Source: Nomia melanderi (taxonomy: Eukaryota; Arthropoda; Insecta; Hymenoptera; Halictidae). From it: a DNA stretch of 64,000 nt. Location of the stretch: positions 17,364,606-17,428,605 of the forward strand of contig NC_135009.1 in assembly GCF_051020985.1 (NCBI RefSeq), in the 5' to 3' direction. Positions 13,601 to 27,200 of the stretch are shown piece after piece; within the stretch, counting starts at the first letter, position 1, and each line of letters begins with the position of its first letter. The notes below the pieces were generated by a model that had not been told where the DNA came from, did no database searches, and was given only the letters and a program-made list of their open reading frames with translations. Position numbers and translations under genes: made by a program.

Positions 13601-16395
13601 AACATTGAACAATTTTTGAGTGAAAATTCTTGGCAGACGTTTAGCTTCAAGTGCCGACGAGAACCGGTCCAATCCGCGGCGCAGAAAAATGGATCACTGA
13701 TTGATAGATTGACGGGCGAAAAGTGGCTCGGAAAAATACGGCGCGAGTGGTTCTCTCGCTACTAGTCGGCCGACTGTACAGATAAAAATCAGTTTAGGGA
13801 ACCGTTGTTACGTAATCTCCGTATCTCCGAGCGGTTCCCGAGAGCTTGCGAGGCGGGACCGGATATTCGCGGACCGTGAAATATCACTGAACGCGACTAG
13901 CCAGCGGAAACTGTTCTTCGAGCGCACAACGCGCAAGCTGTGCGGCCCGGTCCCTGGCCAAACAAGTGTCAGGCGACAGTTATTTTTCAACGTCGACTTG
14001 AAAATCCTGTTGATAATCGTAACCGGATGTTAAATATCAACTAGATTAGATTTCACACTAAAGAATGCCGCTCGGAATTGGAATTCAATCTAGAGGAATA
14101 CATCTTTTACTGAACGAACGTAGCATTAAAATATCGTTGATGTGTTCGTGAACAGGTTACCGGAGAAAATGTTAAATAATGCAGGCGTGGCGATGATATC
14201 ACGATCGTAAGGGAAACACGACTGAGTCAGCTGAGACAGTGGAACGATCGGAATCCGCTAATTTCGTAGTTCCCAATGATCGACTACTTCTATTCGTCAA
14301 GGCATCGGTGTTCTCGCCGAATCGAAAGGAATTCGCGGCTCGGAATTAATCCTTTCCGCTCGACAAGCTTCTCATTGCATTCATTCAACGTTTTCCGACG
14401 AGCTGGAGGCGACATTCTTTGAAATCGAGCCGACGAGAAGACAGAAATTAAGAAAGGGAGCTGTTTCATTTCGATATTTCATCGATGCATTCTGCGAAGC
14501 TTAATGATATAATAAGACTTTCGAATTTTCCCGTATCGAGTCAAGTCGCCGAGAGTCACCTGTCGACTGCACAAGGTTAATATTTCAGAGACGCGCTGCT
14601 CGACGGATTCGGAATGACAATGACTGGGAAGGTAAATACAAAGGCTAGACAGACTAGTCGAACCGAAGGCGATAGTCCTCGGTCCGAGTAAACAACGCTT
14701 CGGAAACAAATTGAAAGAGGCTCCGGAGTTTCTCCGCTACTAGTAACGCATCAATAGGCTGTCCCCTGTACACGTGACTCCGGCCAGTGACGAAATTCGT
14801 GTCGACACACCGCGATAAATACCCCGAGAGCCTCGACTTCCTGTTTTCCAAACAGCTCGCTGCTCGAGATTGCGAAAATATTTCGTCCGGACGCCCCCGC
14901 GACGACGGATTTTTCTAATTTTAAGAACGTTTCACGTGGGCGCGGCCTTCGGGTTACTTAAGTAGCGGGAACTCGACACCTCGTCGACGGATGACACCTT
15001 GTTGCGTCAAGCCGAGGATCTTCTGTTACAGATCGCTGGATCGCAGGTGTTTGCTCCAGTATAGACCCTTCGGGAATCGACTCGTGACGTTATTAACCCT
15101 TTGGACGAAGATTCTTCGAAATATAGAGGGTTAAAGGTTGTAGATCCCGAATGGAGACACGTGGAACTTTCCGAGAGCCTTCGGCAGGATGAGCTGCAGC
15201 GCGAACGGTCGCCGGATGAGAATCGCGTTCAACGAGCGTCTCCAGAAAAAGACGATCAGCTACGCTGTTAATAAATCAGTGCCAATGGCCGCGTCGATAA
15301 GGTGTTGAGCAGCGGCATGGTACGCATTGCTCGCTGGAACAAGTTGGCTGAAGGAAAAGGCACGTCCAGACATGAGTAATAGACTTGGCCGAGTATGTTG
15401 CCCCATAAAAAACAGAGGGAAAAAGGACAGCGCAGCCTCTATCGTGACTCATCGCGTTTAATTGTCTTATCGTGCCACGGCTGACCAGGCTGTAGACACA
15501 GATTTTCAACAAGAGGTCGCCGTGCCGAAGGTGAAGCGTTTCTTTCTGGGTAAGCGTCCCGCTTTCGGAGAACTGCAAGGGTTTCAACCTTGAACTGGTC
15601 GCGCGGAGATGGCACCGTTTCCTCAAATCACTGGTACAAGACCGTGTAGGGAAATATCATTGGGAAAGGCAAAACCCGAGTGCTTGTCATCTAGGTGTCA
15701 CTTAATCTTGATGCTCAAACTTCTAATTGAAAATAAATGTGAAAGCTCAAAGGTAGCTAAACATTCCGATTGGGTCCAGCTAGCAGTGGTCCAGGATGCA
15801 ATTGCTGCAATCATTCTAATCGCGATATCCTTCGGAAGATTTGCAAGAATGATAGGTAAACAACTATGAATCTGTAGTAACAAGATTCTCACCCTTCCGC
15901 ATAGGGGTTCAAACGCTACGAAGCTCGCGGAGCGTTAGCTTATCCTCCCCCGTTCGTACCTCCCACGTGTTCGAAATAGTTACACGCGTTTCGAGGTCAA
16001 GAATCTTGGGTTAAACAATGACCCATAATCTCCGCTCGCTCTACTCGCTCGAACCGAGCTAAAAACGTGGAAGTCGGGTTTCATGTTATAGGATAAACGC
16101 GATCCGGCAGAGGAACAATGCGCCGCCTTTTTTTTCCCCACCGATTCTTTCTCCGCAGTTTCCTAGGAAGATAGCTCGCTCGCGGGTTCCACGAACTCGC
16201 GAGGATATCTCGAAATCTTTTTATTAACCGCTCGTCGCGACCGACATGGATCTTTCCACTGTTTTTCGTCACAAAAGGAACTGTGTCTCGTTTCTCTCGT
16301 AACTTTTGCGTGGAACGATCGAAGGTCATCACGTTGAATGTCGCGCGACTATACAAAAGACGGCAAAGTATACAAAATGGAAGACATATGATATT
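10620..16395. other. Gene-free GC-rich stretch
   Basis: No supported gene. It includes the G run at 10966, several C/T-rich tracts around 11.6-11.8 kb, and many short frames on both strands with no recognisable domain. Gene-distal regulatory DNA is possible but nothing specific is visible. Confidence 0.4.
10966..10981 (+). repeat. Homopolymer run of 16 G
   Basis: Sixteen consecutive G residues. Long G runs are rarer than A/T runs in insect genomes and are prone to length errors in sequencing, so the exact length is uncertain. Confidence 0.9.
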
Positions 16396-16490
16396 AACCC
16401 TTTGCGCTCGGAAGCTGACTCTAGGTCGCCATTTGATTCGACGCGGTGAAATTATAATTTATATAAAATATTTCCAAATATTTCCAAATA
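16396..16490 (+). repeat. Dispersed repeat family C, one end
   Basis: The sequence starts TTAACCCTTTGCGCTCGGAA. It resembles the reverse complement of the right end of the 26.4-26.8 kb element, which reads CAACCCTTTGCACTCGAGAG. Both continue with GTGACTC/CTGACTC and an AT-rich interior. No matching second end was found here, so this is a fragment or a decayed copy. Confidence 0.45.
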
Positions 16491-16949
16491 TTTTCAAATA
16501 ATCGTTTCATCGAACGAACTATAATAATTCAATTTGGTTGGGGGTCACCGGTGACCCCCATGACCTTCAACGTGTTACGGTGGGATTAAGATAGAAGGTT
16601 GAGAATCACTGGCGTCAAGGATACGTCAATGGATGATCTATAGTTGGACGAAAGGAATGTTTGTAGTTGTTTTTTTTATGTTTCAAAGCAAGGGATCAAA
16701 ACGAAGGGAAGCAAAGTTGAGAAATACTGGATCCAATGATTCATCGAATTTCAAACAGCCCATCGATACTAGTCGTTTACCGAAGAAATTTGACTTGTCG
16801 AGATTCGATAAGTATTATCGCAACGGGTACAATAGTTTGACGTCAACGTCGATCGTAACGGGCAGGCGTATCGATAGCCGATCGTATCGACCGATTCTCG
16901 ATCCAGTAGGCACCTATGAAGATCCCTGTAACGGCCACCTACATTTTTC

Positions 16950-17173
16950 TTAACCCTACAACTACCTGGTATTTAATACGATTAATATGTAATTCATAGA
17001 AAAATTGTAACAATAGATTATTCCCAGTTCCTTCAGACATTCGTTATAGTGCTCAAGTGAAACTATTCATTTTCAAAATCTTTTCGAACATTCGATGCTT
17101 TGAAGATATCAACAATTGTTAAAGAAAAAAGAATCGAAAACCAGTCTGACTGGCACGGCAGTTGCAGTGTTAA
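16950..17173 (+). repeat. TTAA-bounded miniature inverted-repeat element (family D, copy 1)
   Basis: The left end reads TTAACCCTACAACTACC and the right end reads GGCAGTTGCAGTGTTAA, inverted repeats that match at 14 of 17 positions. The 224-bp element has an AT-rich interior without a reading frame. The same terminal pattern bounds the element in KIF12 intron 2 at 29904-30080. TTAA target duplication is typical of piggyBac-type elements; the assignment is inference. Confidence 0.65.
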
Positions 17174-17179
17174 ATTTTC

Positions 17180-18630
17180 AGTTTCTCTAGAAGGAAAGTG
17201 AATAATTATGACAATTCGTGCGGTATCCTTCAGGTTAATTTATTACTATTTATGATATTCTTCTTTTAAGAATAACATGCACATACATGCATCGGCGATA
17301 AACAAGCGGTAATAGCTGGAAAGTTACAAGGTATGTCGGAATACCCAAGTTGTTTTTTTCAATGACGAAATCGGCAATTGTTCTTCGGTTTTATGTTTGA
17401 ATACTTTCACAACTCCTCGTGGCGATTCCCGCCATTGGGACTGTACTACAAAGGCGGTTGAAAAATGACCTTGCCGGACCAATGACATCTTTATTAAAGC
17501 AGTTAAATCGTTAACCATGCGTCGATCGAAACAATTAAACTAGTTCTTCGAACATCGTTTTAATTGACTCGCCTGACCCTTTTACCGAACTTCCAGTTGC
17601 TCGTAGTCGATTATAGCCCGTTGTGTACGAAACATTGGAAAACTAAGAGTCGAGAGGGTACCAGCCAATAAACGGATCGGATGGCGCGAGAAACAAACGA
17701 CGATATTCCACGTCGAAGTTAGAGAGTACGTAATTAATTCGTAATCATATTTACCCGTACGAATAACGTCCCTGCCTCGGTACAACTTCGTAGAGATTAA
17801 CGTAAAAATATACATACTGGAATTATCATTTAGCGGCGTCTCCTTAGCATCTTCTAGCGTTTCCTACAGCTGCAGATCGTGGTCTAAATATAAATCAATA
17901 TTTAAACGCCTCCGCCATGGAACCGTTACAGAAGCTACGAGCTGTAACCGATCGAGTTCGAGACTCCGCCGCGAAATACTGTGCATTTCGGAAAAAATAA
18001 ATATGGACGCCGGGAATAACCTCAAAAATGCGGGCTCCCTAAATAGCCTCCATAAAAAACGTCAGCGGCGAGTGTGTCGGACTGTTTTCACGAGCGAAAT
18101 CATTATACGTCACGGCACAGTTGTCTCGGTAATGTCGCGGAGGCATATTCCAAGATAAATTACGGTGGAGAACGAGCTCGGCCGGATGATTTACAGGAAA
18201 AAGGTGTTCCGAGCGTAATGGTCCACCTCATGGCGTGTCCGGTAATAGAAGCACGCGATTTTCGCGATTTTGTTTCGGTGACTGACGTCTAGATGTCAAT
18301 GGCATAAACCGCGGCTCGTGTCGCCACTCGCATTGTCTGTATTTCAAATTAGAAACGGCAGGACGTAAAGCGTTCGACTTAACGTTATGTCAACATTCGT
18401 CCACGCGGGACACATTTCATTTACCGAACAAGTAAGTGTCTCGTAAACTAACAATTATGTGCACGACGAGCACTGATCTAACCGATCTACGAATCTTTCT
18501 GCTTGTAGCTCAATGAGAGAAGCTGACTGCCCGAGCAACCCTTTTCAACATTTCCATCAACGGTCAGTTGTCTCTTATTACACAACATTATTTGCCCTAA
18601 TAAAATGACTTTTAAATTGAAATCTTCTAT
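17180..18630. other. Gene-free stretch
   Basis: No supported gene and no repeat I can delimit. Only short frames are present. Confidence 0.4.
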
Positions 18631-18631
18631 A

Positions 18632-18826
18632 TTAACACATTGAATAGTTCATTCAGTTAAACTATGATTATTTGAAAAGGTTTGTACATTGCAAATAACA
18701 CTAGCTAATGTGACGTTCAGCTAGATGAACATGCAATAATAATAACGCAATTCAATGATTTAATATTATATCTCTTTTACTTTGCGTATTTTTCTCTATA
18801 AAATCGTGCGGCATTAAACGCGTTAA
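18632..18826 (+). repeat. Dispersed repeat family B, copy 2, TTAA-bounded
   Basis: The element begins TTAACACATTGAA and ends TTAAACGCGTTAA, again TTAA at both ends with similar inward sequence. It aligns by eye over most of its length with 7088-7280. At 195 bp and non-coding it looks like a miniature transposon. Confidence 0.55.
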
Positions 18827-18829
18827 ATT

Positions 18830-21800
18830 TGTTAAAGGGATACCTAAGGAAATCAACTGGCCGAGTCTCCTCGGTCACGTGACGATTCCAACGTCCCATC
18901 ATAATAAACAAAGGAAAGAACTTACGGTCGACAGGATCACCTGGCAGAACGTGACACTACTCGTTGCACCCGCGGATCCCGTCACATCACAGTCTCCGCG
19001 ATCACACGACCGGCGAGCACCGGGAGACAAAGACCTCCGCTACGCCAGGCCCGCTGGACTGACGCGTTTTAAAACGATTCCTCGTGTTAACTTGCGCTCT
19101 TTTTGTTTATCAGGTAGAGCCGGGCGGCCATGCACGAGGACAGTCGACCGATCGGCGTACACCTGGATGACACCTGGAGAACTCGTTCCCGTTCGACGGT
19201 CTCGCTGGGCCCGCCTTTTGTGTTCACCTCGCGAGCGTAAACCTACGTGGTCTTCTGTGCACACGCCACGGTGTAATACACGAAACTGCCGGCTTAAAGG
19301 AACTCTCTGTGCCGTAGAAAGAAGGTGGTGGAGGAGACGAGGAAGGCGTCCAATGGCGTGACAGAGACGGAGAAACGGCCCATTCCCTACGTCTGTCTCT
19401 CGCCACTGTGTGCGACCCGCCGTGTTTACGTGCACGTATACACGGCGAGGCTGCCCGTTTTCGTTGTGCGCGCACGAGACCGTAGAACGGCCGTGCATCA
19501 ACGGCCGGCCACGGGAGAAACCATCTTTTTCGGGAATTTCAAAATCTCGGGGAACCCGCTGACCACCATTGTTCCCGCGAGCACGCGCCGCCACAGATGG
19601 CGTTGACGCGAACGATTTTCAGGTCCGCCGTGTCGAAATCCTGGCGAAATTAGACACGTGTCGACGGAGGCCTTCTCCGAGGGACTAGTATCGGTTTGCA
19701 GAATAAATTAACATTTCAATGAATTTTTAATTGCCTGCAAGTGCACCGAGGGTTCACCTTCGGTGTACGCTTTTCATGGTACACTGCGATAGACGAGAGT
19801 ATTCCTACTGATTCCCTTGAATTCTGGGGATCCGTGAAATGATTTTTGTTTATCGCTAGTTGTAATGGACGTGTCCCTTAATGCTACACGTGTAATCGTA
19901 TTGTTTACTAGCAGTAATAATTCGTTGCGAGTTAAGAAGTACACCTTTCTTCAACAGGCACTTCGATTTCCGTTTATGGAAACGTTTGTACTCGAAGCAC
20001 GTAGGAAGTTGCGTATGCGGGTGATTATGTTTATTGGTTCTCGCGACGTAAGTCAATTTGTCGGAAAAGTTTCGACACCACGAGCCGGAGAGAATGGTAT
20101 TGCTACACTGTTGATTCTGAGGCTACATATTCTTATAAATTTCACAGGTTGAAGTCGTGCGTAATCCATGAAATTGCTGCTGTCACGGGAGTCGTTGCAC
20201 ACGAACGATTTTTATAATTACTGTAAATTGCCCAATCGGTATCAAGCGAACAAGGGAAAAGAAACCTATGAGATCTCGTGGAGCGCAGAAAGGAAACGTT
20301 TCGTAGATCAGGATGAAAGGTACACCAGTGTGCGTCTTCTTGCATCGAATAAAACGTTTCATCGTAATGATCTAAATGTGCTTCTTGCATAGCACCAGGA
20401 TACCCAACTTTGTTCTTCGGTAGATTCATTGAACCCTTGGAATCGTTGCAAGAATTCGATCAATCTTAAATCGCCGAGGGATCTTCCCGAAAAAATCAAA
20501 CTTCGAATGTTGAAGGTTTCCCAGGAAACCACTAAGCCGATGAGTGTTTAGATAAGAAGGCTGCAGCATCGCAAAGTTCGAAGAACTGCAGACGCCTTTT
20601 AACGACGCCGGTTGCGGTAATCGACCGGAAAACTGTAACTTCACATTAGGAAGCCACAATGTGCAGTCTTCCTGCGTCCCTTATGTACAGTAATTTACTT
20701 ATACTCAATTCCGCGGGGGGAATATATACCCGGTACGAAACTGTATAATCGATGCGCCGCGATTAATGCATTTATATATGTCATCATAAATATCGGATCG
20801 CGTCGCTTCCATTTCTTATCGACTAATATTTCATCAATTATTTCAGCTGCGAGTAGCGTCGACGTTAAACGGCCCGCTTTAATGTCAAAACGCGCGATAG
20901 CAATGGCGAACCTACGTACCCGTTCTGCGATTGCATAGCCGATTCCTGGAAATTCGACCAGGTCTGCTTTCTAGAGACCGAGCGAACCTGAAAGCCTCTA
21001 ACCCGCGCCAAACCGAAGCAAATCTTCATTACGTCACGGTTACCTTCCTCGAGCATCATTTATTTATGAAAAGTACGCGACTTGCAACACGACCCCTGGC
21101 GCTAAACCGGTATTAAGGCTGCATGGGCAGGCTGCATCGTCTACACACGGCTTAATGTCAGCCGAGCAAGTTGGCACGAAATACGATAAATGCCACTTTC
21201 GCCCTGGAATAACCTACGGCTCCGAGGTATACCCCTGTTACAGCGTAAATAATTCGTATCGTCAACTAATGCATCTCTGCCCTTCTCTCTCTCTCTCTCT
21301 CCTAGCTCTGTCCCTTTTCATTTATTATCAACTCAATCAGTAAAAATGACGCGACAGGTATATATCGTTAAAGCGACTCCGTTATTTTCCGTGTGCCGTG
21401 TAAATAATGTAGCATCGCGGTCGATAAAGTAACCGTGTTTAATTTATGAGGGCTGTTTGAATAATGGAGCACTCTAATTCCCAGATATTTGCGGGCTGGA
21501 TTTCTTTCTGCGACGTCAGGGATTGATCGAAGGTAATTCGTCGATGCCAGAAGGGCGGGGACCGTTTCTAACCGGCGCGCCGCCGCTTACCGATATCACG
21601 AAGGCGTCGAGTAATTCCCAGCTTTCACGGAACCGTCGTGCCGACGAGGCCCGAGGATCCCGCCGCGGCAAGAAGAACATCCGGTCTCTCCACGGTTAAT
21701 CCCGCGACGACTGCGGCCGCCCGGGAATCCTGCGAAGAAGCACCTCGGCGTTTAGCAATTTTTTCGTCGAATGCTCGTCCGCTAATTCGCCGTGCAATTT

Positions 21801-24268
21801 ATTACACGATTCTATAAAACGTTCCCGTTCTAACACGCGAGCTTAAAGAGCGGCACGATTACTATTCCACGCCCACTCCATCTTGTCTTACGACAAGTAC
21901 CGCTACCGTAGTTTAGTAACCGTTAGCCAGACAACGCTCGAGCCGTGACTACTGATCAAAGTCGCGGGGCCGTCAATCGGGCCCTCGTTCCTCGATCAGT
22001 CCCAGTCCCAGTCTGAGCCAAGTGCATTCGAAAAACAGATCCGATCTCGACGGCCGACTACGACTCCCCCCTGGTCTGCTGTAGATCGGAGCGACAAACG
22101 AGCGATAACCGAGGAGGGAACCCCGCCCAAGAGGATAACAGCCCGGCTGCATCAGCCCGACCAAGTCAGCGGAGAAGATCGAATCGTGTCGCCCAGAATA
22201 GACACCGCCGGCGCAAAAATACTGTGCCGCAAATACGACGCGGCGTGGAATTTTTCGCGGGCGAGCGCGTTTTCTTCGGCGGCCGTGCCGCAACGGAAAA
22301 CGAGCCGCAATAAAGTTTACAGCGGCCGACACCGCGTGTATTTATAGCCGGTCATTTCCGCGGGGATCCGTCCGTAACTTTCGAGCCGAAAGGCTCCGCG
22401 CGGCTCGACTCGTTTCAGCCCTGCACCCGCCGGAGAGCCTCGTCTCTCCTCGATCAAAGGCCAGCAACGTAGGAATCATCCGATGAGAAATTAATTACGT
22501 CGCCGTCGCGGGGCTCCCTCGAGACCGCTGGAATTTTCGCGGCGACTTCTCGTTTCACGGTCACGGAAAGTTCCTCAAGGTCTGGGCCGAATATGAATCT
22601 TTCGATCGAATCCTCGTCAATAATTAAGAAGCTTATGCCGTTCCACGTTCAGCGGCGCATCTCAGTCGGTTTACCGAAGTTCATCCTGTCGTAGGATCCT
22701 CGCGGAAGTTCCGGCGAAACGTTGTCGTCCCATTGATCACCGCACAAGTCCGATCGTGCACCTCGAACGCGACGTGTCAAGTTCAGCCTGACGCAAGCCC
22801 CGCGTCCACGTGCGGCGGCGATGGGGTGGGACAGAGACGAACGGCCACCGGACGGACGTGTACAACGTTAGACACCACCGTTTCGATCGGCGGCGAACGC
22901 CGACTATAGGAAAAACCGCCGCCCTCGAAACCGCCACCCTGAAGTGTCAGTAGCGTGCCGTCTGTTCTTGCTATTGCCACGAGCCCGTTTCCGCTATTCG
23001 ACTCGGGTCCGAACATCGTCGGTCGAGGCGAATCGATTCGGGACCGGCCATCGCAGAACACGGTCCGGTAGAGTACCGATCCGAGAGAAAGAAGCGAGCG
23101 TGACCGGCCGCAACGGAGGGTTGATCGGCGGGCGCACGAGCCGTGGCGATCGAGTGATGGGATACTTTTGAACGATCCATGAAATTTCGAATGTAAGTGG
23201 TGACTCCCGTAGATCGGCCCGTAAAACGGCCCGTAAATCTTTAACGACCGTCGGGATCGTGCTTCGGCGTTTCCTTGTTTCTATAATTCCCTCGAAAATT
23301 GTTCCGGTCTCCGAGGAAATGGCCGATTAGAAAGTAAAAGATAAACGTATCGCGCTAACCGATTCGCGCAAAAACCGCGTTTACTCGCCCATTAGTTCCT
23401 TGGCCCGTTTGTCGACGGAAAAAACGCCGGCCCCGGAGCATTTTTTTTTTGCCGCCGTTGCCTGCCGTTGCCTGCCGTCGCCGTTCTCGAAACGCCGCGT
23501 CTCGCGTGGAACGATTTAACTGCCGATCTTATTGGCTTTCACTTTCAAAATCACGGCGGACCGCCGCGTTCGCGTTAATTGTAAGAAGGAAAGGTGTAAA
23601 ATGAAAGGTGCAATGTGAACTGACCGGAACGAACTCGCGGAGCTGCCGTGTCCTGCGATCTGTACCAGCGAATTCTGGTTTGAGGGAACACTGTCGTAGG
23701 AAGTAGTCGTCGGGATTCTGGTCGGAGCGGTTCGATGTCTTTGTTAAAGTCACCGGGATGGTCGACGGTTACGTCGCGACGCGTTCCGGACGATCGCAGG
23801 GGAACGAGATGGCACCGCTCTGTTTTCTTGTTTTCTTCGTTTTTTCACGAAATCGATCTCGTTGATCCCGCCTTTGTTCCTCGCGCGTGACACCTTCATC
23901 GACGACGAGCGTGGATTTCTATGGAATCGCAATTAGTCGGCTCGCGAAACTTTCGCTTCAATTAGGGCGGCCCGTGATTATCGTCCGCCGGAGACCTGAT
24001 CCCGTAAGCAAACGCGGGTAATTAACCGATCCGTATTGTATAAATTTGCGCGTACGCCGGGGAGCGCTCAAAGGCTTTCACTATTGTGCCGTCCGGAAAA
24101 TTTACGTCCCGCGTCGATCTCGTATAGATCTAATTGTTCCCGATAATACGCGTTTGCCATGAAAGCATGCTATGGGAACGGCACGGATCACACGGCGCGC
24201 CGCGGGACCGGGGAGCAGTGAAACTACCGTTGAATTTTTCGTATGCTTTCGTTTTTCAAGGTTGACGA
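18830..24268. other. Gene-free stretch upstream of the KIF12 start codon
   Basis: No coding exon recognised. It contains a TC microsatellite at 21284-21301 and very GC-rich, CpG-rich blocks at about 18.9-19.6 kb and 22.0-23.2 kb that would suit promoters. A pyrimidine tract ending in CAAG at about 24242-24260 lies just before the KIF12 ATG, so an upstream non-coding exon may splice in there. Confidence 0.4.
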
Positions 24269-27200
24269 ATGGTGCTTGTGAAAAATCCGTCGCCCTCTCG
24301 AGGCGAGAGTCCCCAAAAAGAAAATGCGAAGAAGGATAAGAAAAGGAGCCGCGTGTCGCGCGGCAATAGTCCATCGGAAACGAATCTGTCCAGGGGGAAC
24401 AGTCCCGGCAGAAACGGTAGCAACGTTAAGAGGGTCGTTAAGAGCAGCCTGTTGCAGTCCAGGGGAAGCGAGTGAGTGTTGTTCCTCGATTTTCAATGAT
24501 TCTCGCGTTTATCATTATTTTGCGAATGCTAGAATCATTACCATTATTATCATTACCAAGAGCACAGGGATATCTCCTTGATTCTATTACCATTGCTAGA
24601 ATCAAAGAAACATTTCTCCTTCGATTCGAATAATGACAACAGCATTCCGCTTCCGCATTGTTCCCTAGAATTTTTGCGAAATAATTTATGCCTACGATTG
24701 TCTCTATCCGGTTGCGAAACTATGCAAATTGTTCCGACTGATATCGAGTATCGTAAATTATCCTGAAAGCCGAAGTTATCGGCTCGTTCAATATTTCAGT
24801 TTATTTTTCGTGTTGCGCTCGTCTAACGGAATATCAATATTGCGACCGCCATTTTGCGCTAATGAAGAGTGCGATCAGACATTCGCAAGGATGCTATCGA
24901 TCCATCTAAATATTTCTGCAGCGGCAAGAAAAGCAACACCGCGTCTGGAATAATCAATTGCGCTCATCCCCTCGCCGAAATATGTAGATTGTGCGTCAAC
25001 ATTCTTGCGATGTCTTACTATCGATCGGCTCGCGAACATTGCGAGTATGAACAGTGTAATACGGTGACATCGTCGTCTGCGGCTTTTATCAACTCTTATC
25101 GAGCTATTCCCTCGCGCGATAATATTAATCTGCGGATAATAAAAACCGGTTCGACTTGTTAGCGGCGTCTTATCTGCCGCAAAAAACACAGAAAATATCA
25201 AAGCGAACCGAATTTATTCTAGAATATTGAGCGGTCAATGTTGCTTATCGATTAGCCATTCTCAATTAAACACTCTGGCGATTTAATCAGTCTTTATTGT
25301 CATTCATCTTGCTCTTTATTGTCGCGTATCTTGCACAGCTTTCTTGCCTTTCTATTTCCATTAACAGCTCGATATTAAAATATTAATTTTATTGCCGACG
25401 GTATTTATGAAAGAAAGAAACACCGAAAAAGCTTATCTATTATCAGCAGAAAGTATCGCAGACTATATTCCTCGAATTATCCAGTAAGTAACTCGACAGA
25501 AAAAAATTAAAGACTCTATACCGTCAACGAAAATTCTCCTTAGTATCGCAATCTTAATGTCATTACTCAAAACGTTGGAAAATTGCTACGCATTGCACTA
25601 CATAAACAAGAACTGCCAGTGTAAGGAAACATTACTTCCGACAAGTTGAAGAGCTTCAACTTTTAACATTTGAACGATCCCAAGGAGAAACCGCAAAAGA
25701 AAGTTTTAATGTAGAAAATAGAAAAGAAACTTCCAAACTAGAAGATAGAAAAGTAACTTTCAAACTATTGAACTGACGCGGAAGATCCGGTTTTCATAAA
25801 AAGCGAAGCGTAGTTCCAACGGTTCGCCGACCAAACCGCAACAAAGTAAAAGCGAGGAAAGAAGTGTCCTTTGCATCCTATAATTCGAAACCAAACATCG
25901 TTCGTTTGCAAGAAAATGTTTTCGTTCGCGTGCGAGAAAACCTGAGCAGTTTTTCATGAGGCCGATACAGGAGAGACAACGTCAAAGTCGAAAACAGTGT
26001 ACGAAGAAGAGCAGACAGCGAACGAAGGGGAATCGTTCGAACGCGCGGAACAGCTGCGAGATCCAGGCCATCGATAGCTTCCGCGCGATTCGCCGAAGAT
26101 GACTCGAGCGGACTCTAAACGCTTCGGTTTCCATTTTCCGGGGACAGCCGCGCGGACTCGGCCGTTTCCTCCCCGCGTGGGGGTGGACGCGAGGCGCGCG
26201 GACGTTGATAGACACATACGTCGCGGTTGCGACATATTTCGATGCCGCGTATCGATTGCGGGACCTTGCCTGGGCTGTCTCTGTTCTGTCGGTCAATATC
26301 GCGGCGATCGGTAACGTGTATTGTGTAAAGAGATCTCGACGTTCGGACACGTGGGGTAGACGGTTTCTGCCGTTTAACGCACGCGATCGTGTTCTCCTCC
26401 TCTTCGCGTGCCCGGCTCCATCTTAACGCTTTAGCTGCTCGCGCCTGCGAGTCTTCGGCGGACCTGAAATCCCGTTTTTTTTTTATGGAACGAACAGATA
26501 CGTGGAAGGGTACGGAAGGTTCCGGTCTGATACTGAGGTTCTAGACGAGACCTTAAGTAGACGAGGCTGCAATATGAAATTATAGGAAATCATTCGCAAG
26601 TTTTTCTGTGGATGTCACTTCCCGATGGTATAGACATCCTTTGGAACTAAGCGATGGGAAACATAAATTAATAAGAAAGGTAGCTTGTTTCTAGATTTCA
26701 TGTGTTACATTGTACAAAATTGAATGATATACACATGTATAAGATTTTATAAGTTCTATCGAGTCGAGGCGAGTGAGTCACCTCTCGAGTGCAAAGGGTT
26801 GATATTAGATCGTTCTAGAAGTGGCGTGTTAATGCCAGAAGCAGTTTCCTATGGTAGAAGAATAAATGGCACGAACTTACGGGAGTAATAACGTAAACGG
26901 AAGAAGTGCTGTACGTTATGTATTTTCTGATAGCTGATAGCCTCGGGGAATCTCTCGATCTCGATTTCTGCTGGATTATGTAATTACTTTTCCGTTTTTC
27001 GATTGAAATGGAAGATTGTCAAGTGTCGCTTGCAGTTTGCCACGAGAGTTATTATATTTTACATTCGACTGTATCCTAATTAGGACCGGTACCCTGAAAT
27101 CAAAGGTTCGAGCGTGTTCCTAAGGGACTCCCACGGTTTAAGAGTCTCGATGAATAAATCAGCACTCGTAATTGCGAAAACAAGGGAAAGCGAAGGTAAC

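Noticed and set aside
16633..16953. 106-residue + strand frame with a plausible amino-acid mix
   Set aside because: No family recognised, no clear splice partners, and it ends in the boundary of a TTAA element. Left as unsupported.
18879..19606. Long frames of 160-184 residues on both strands
   Set aside because: CpG-rich block, mutually overlapping frames, no family resemblance. More likely promoter-like or simply GC-rich DNA.
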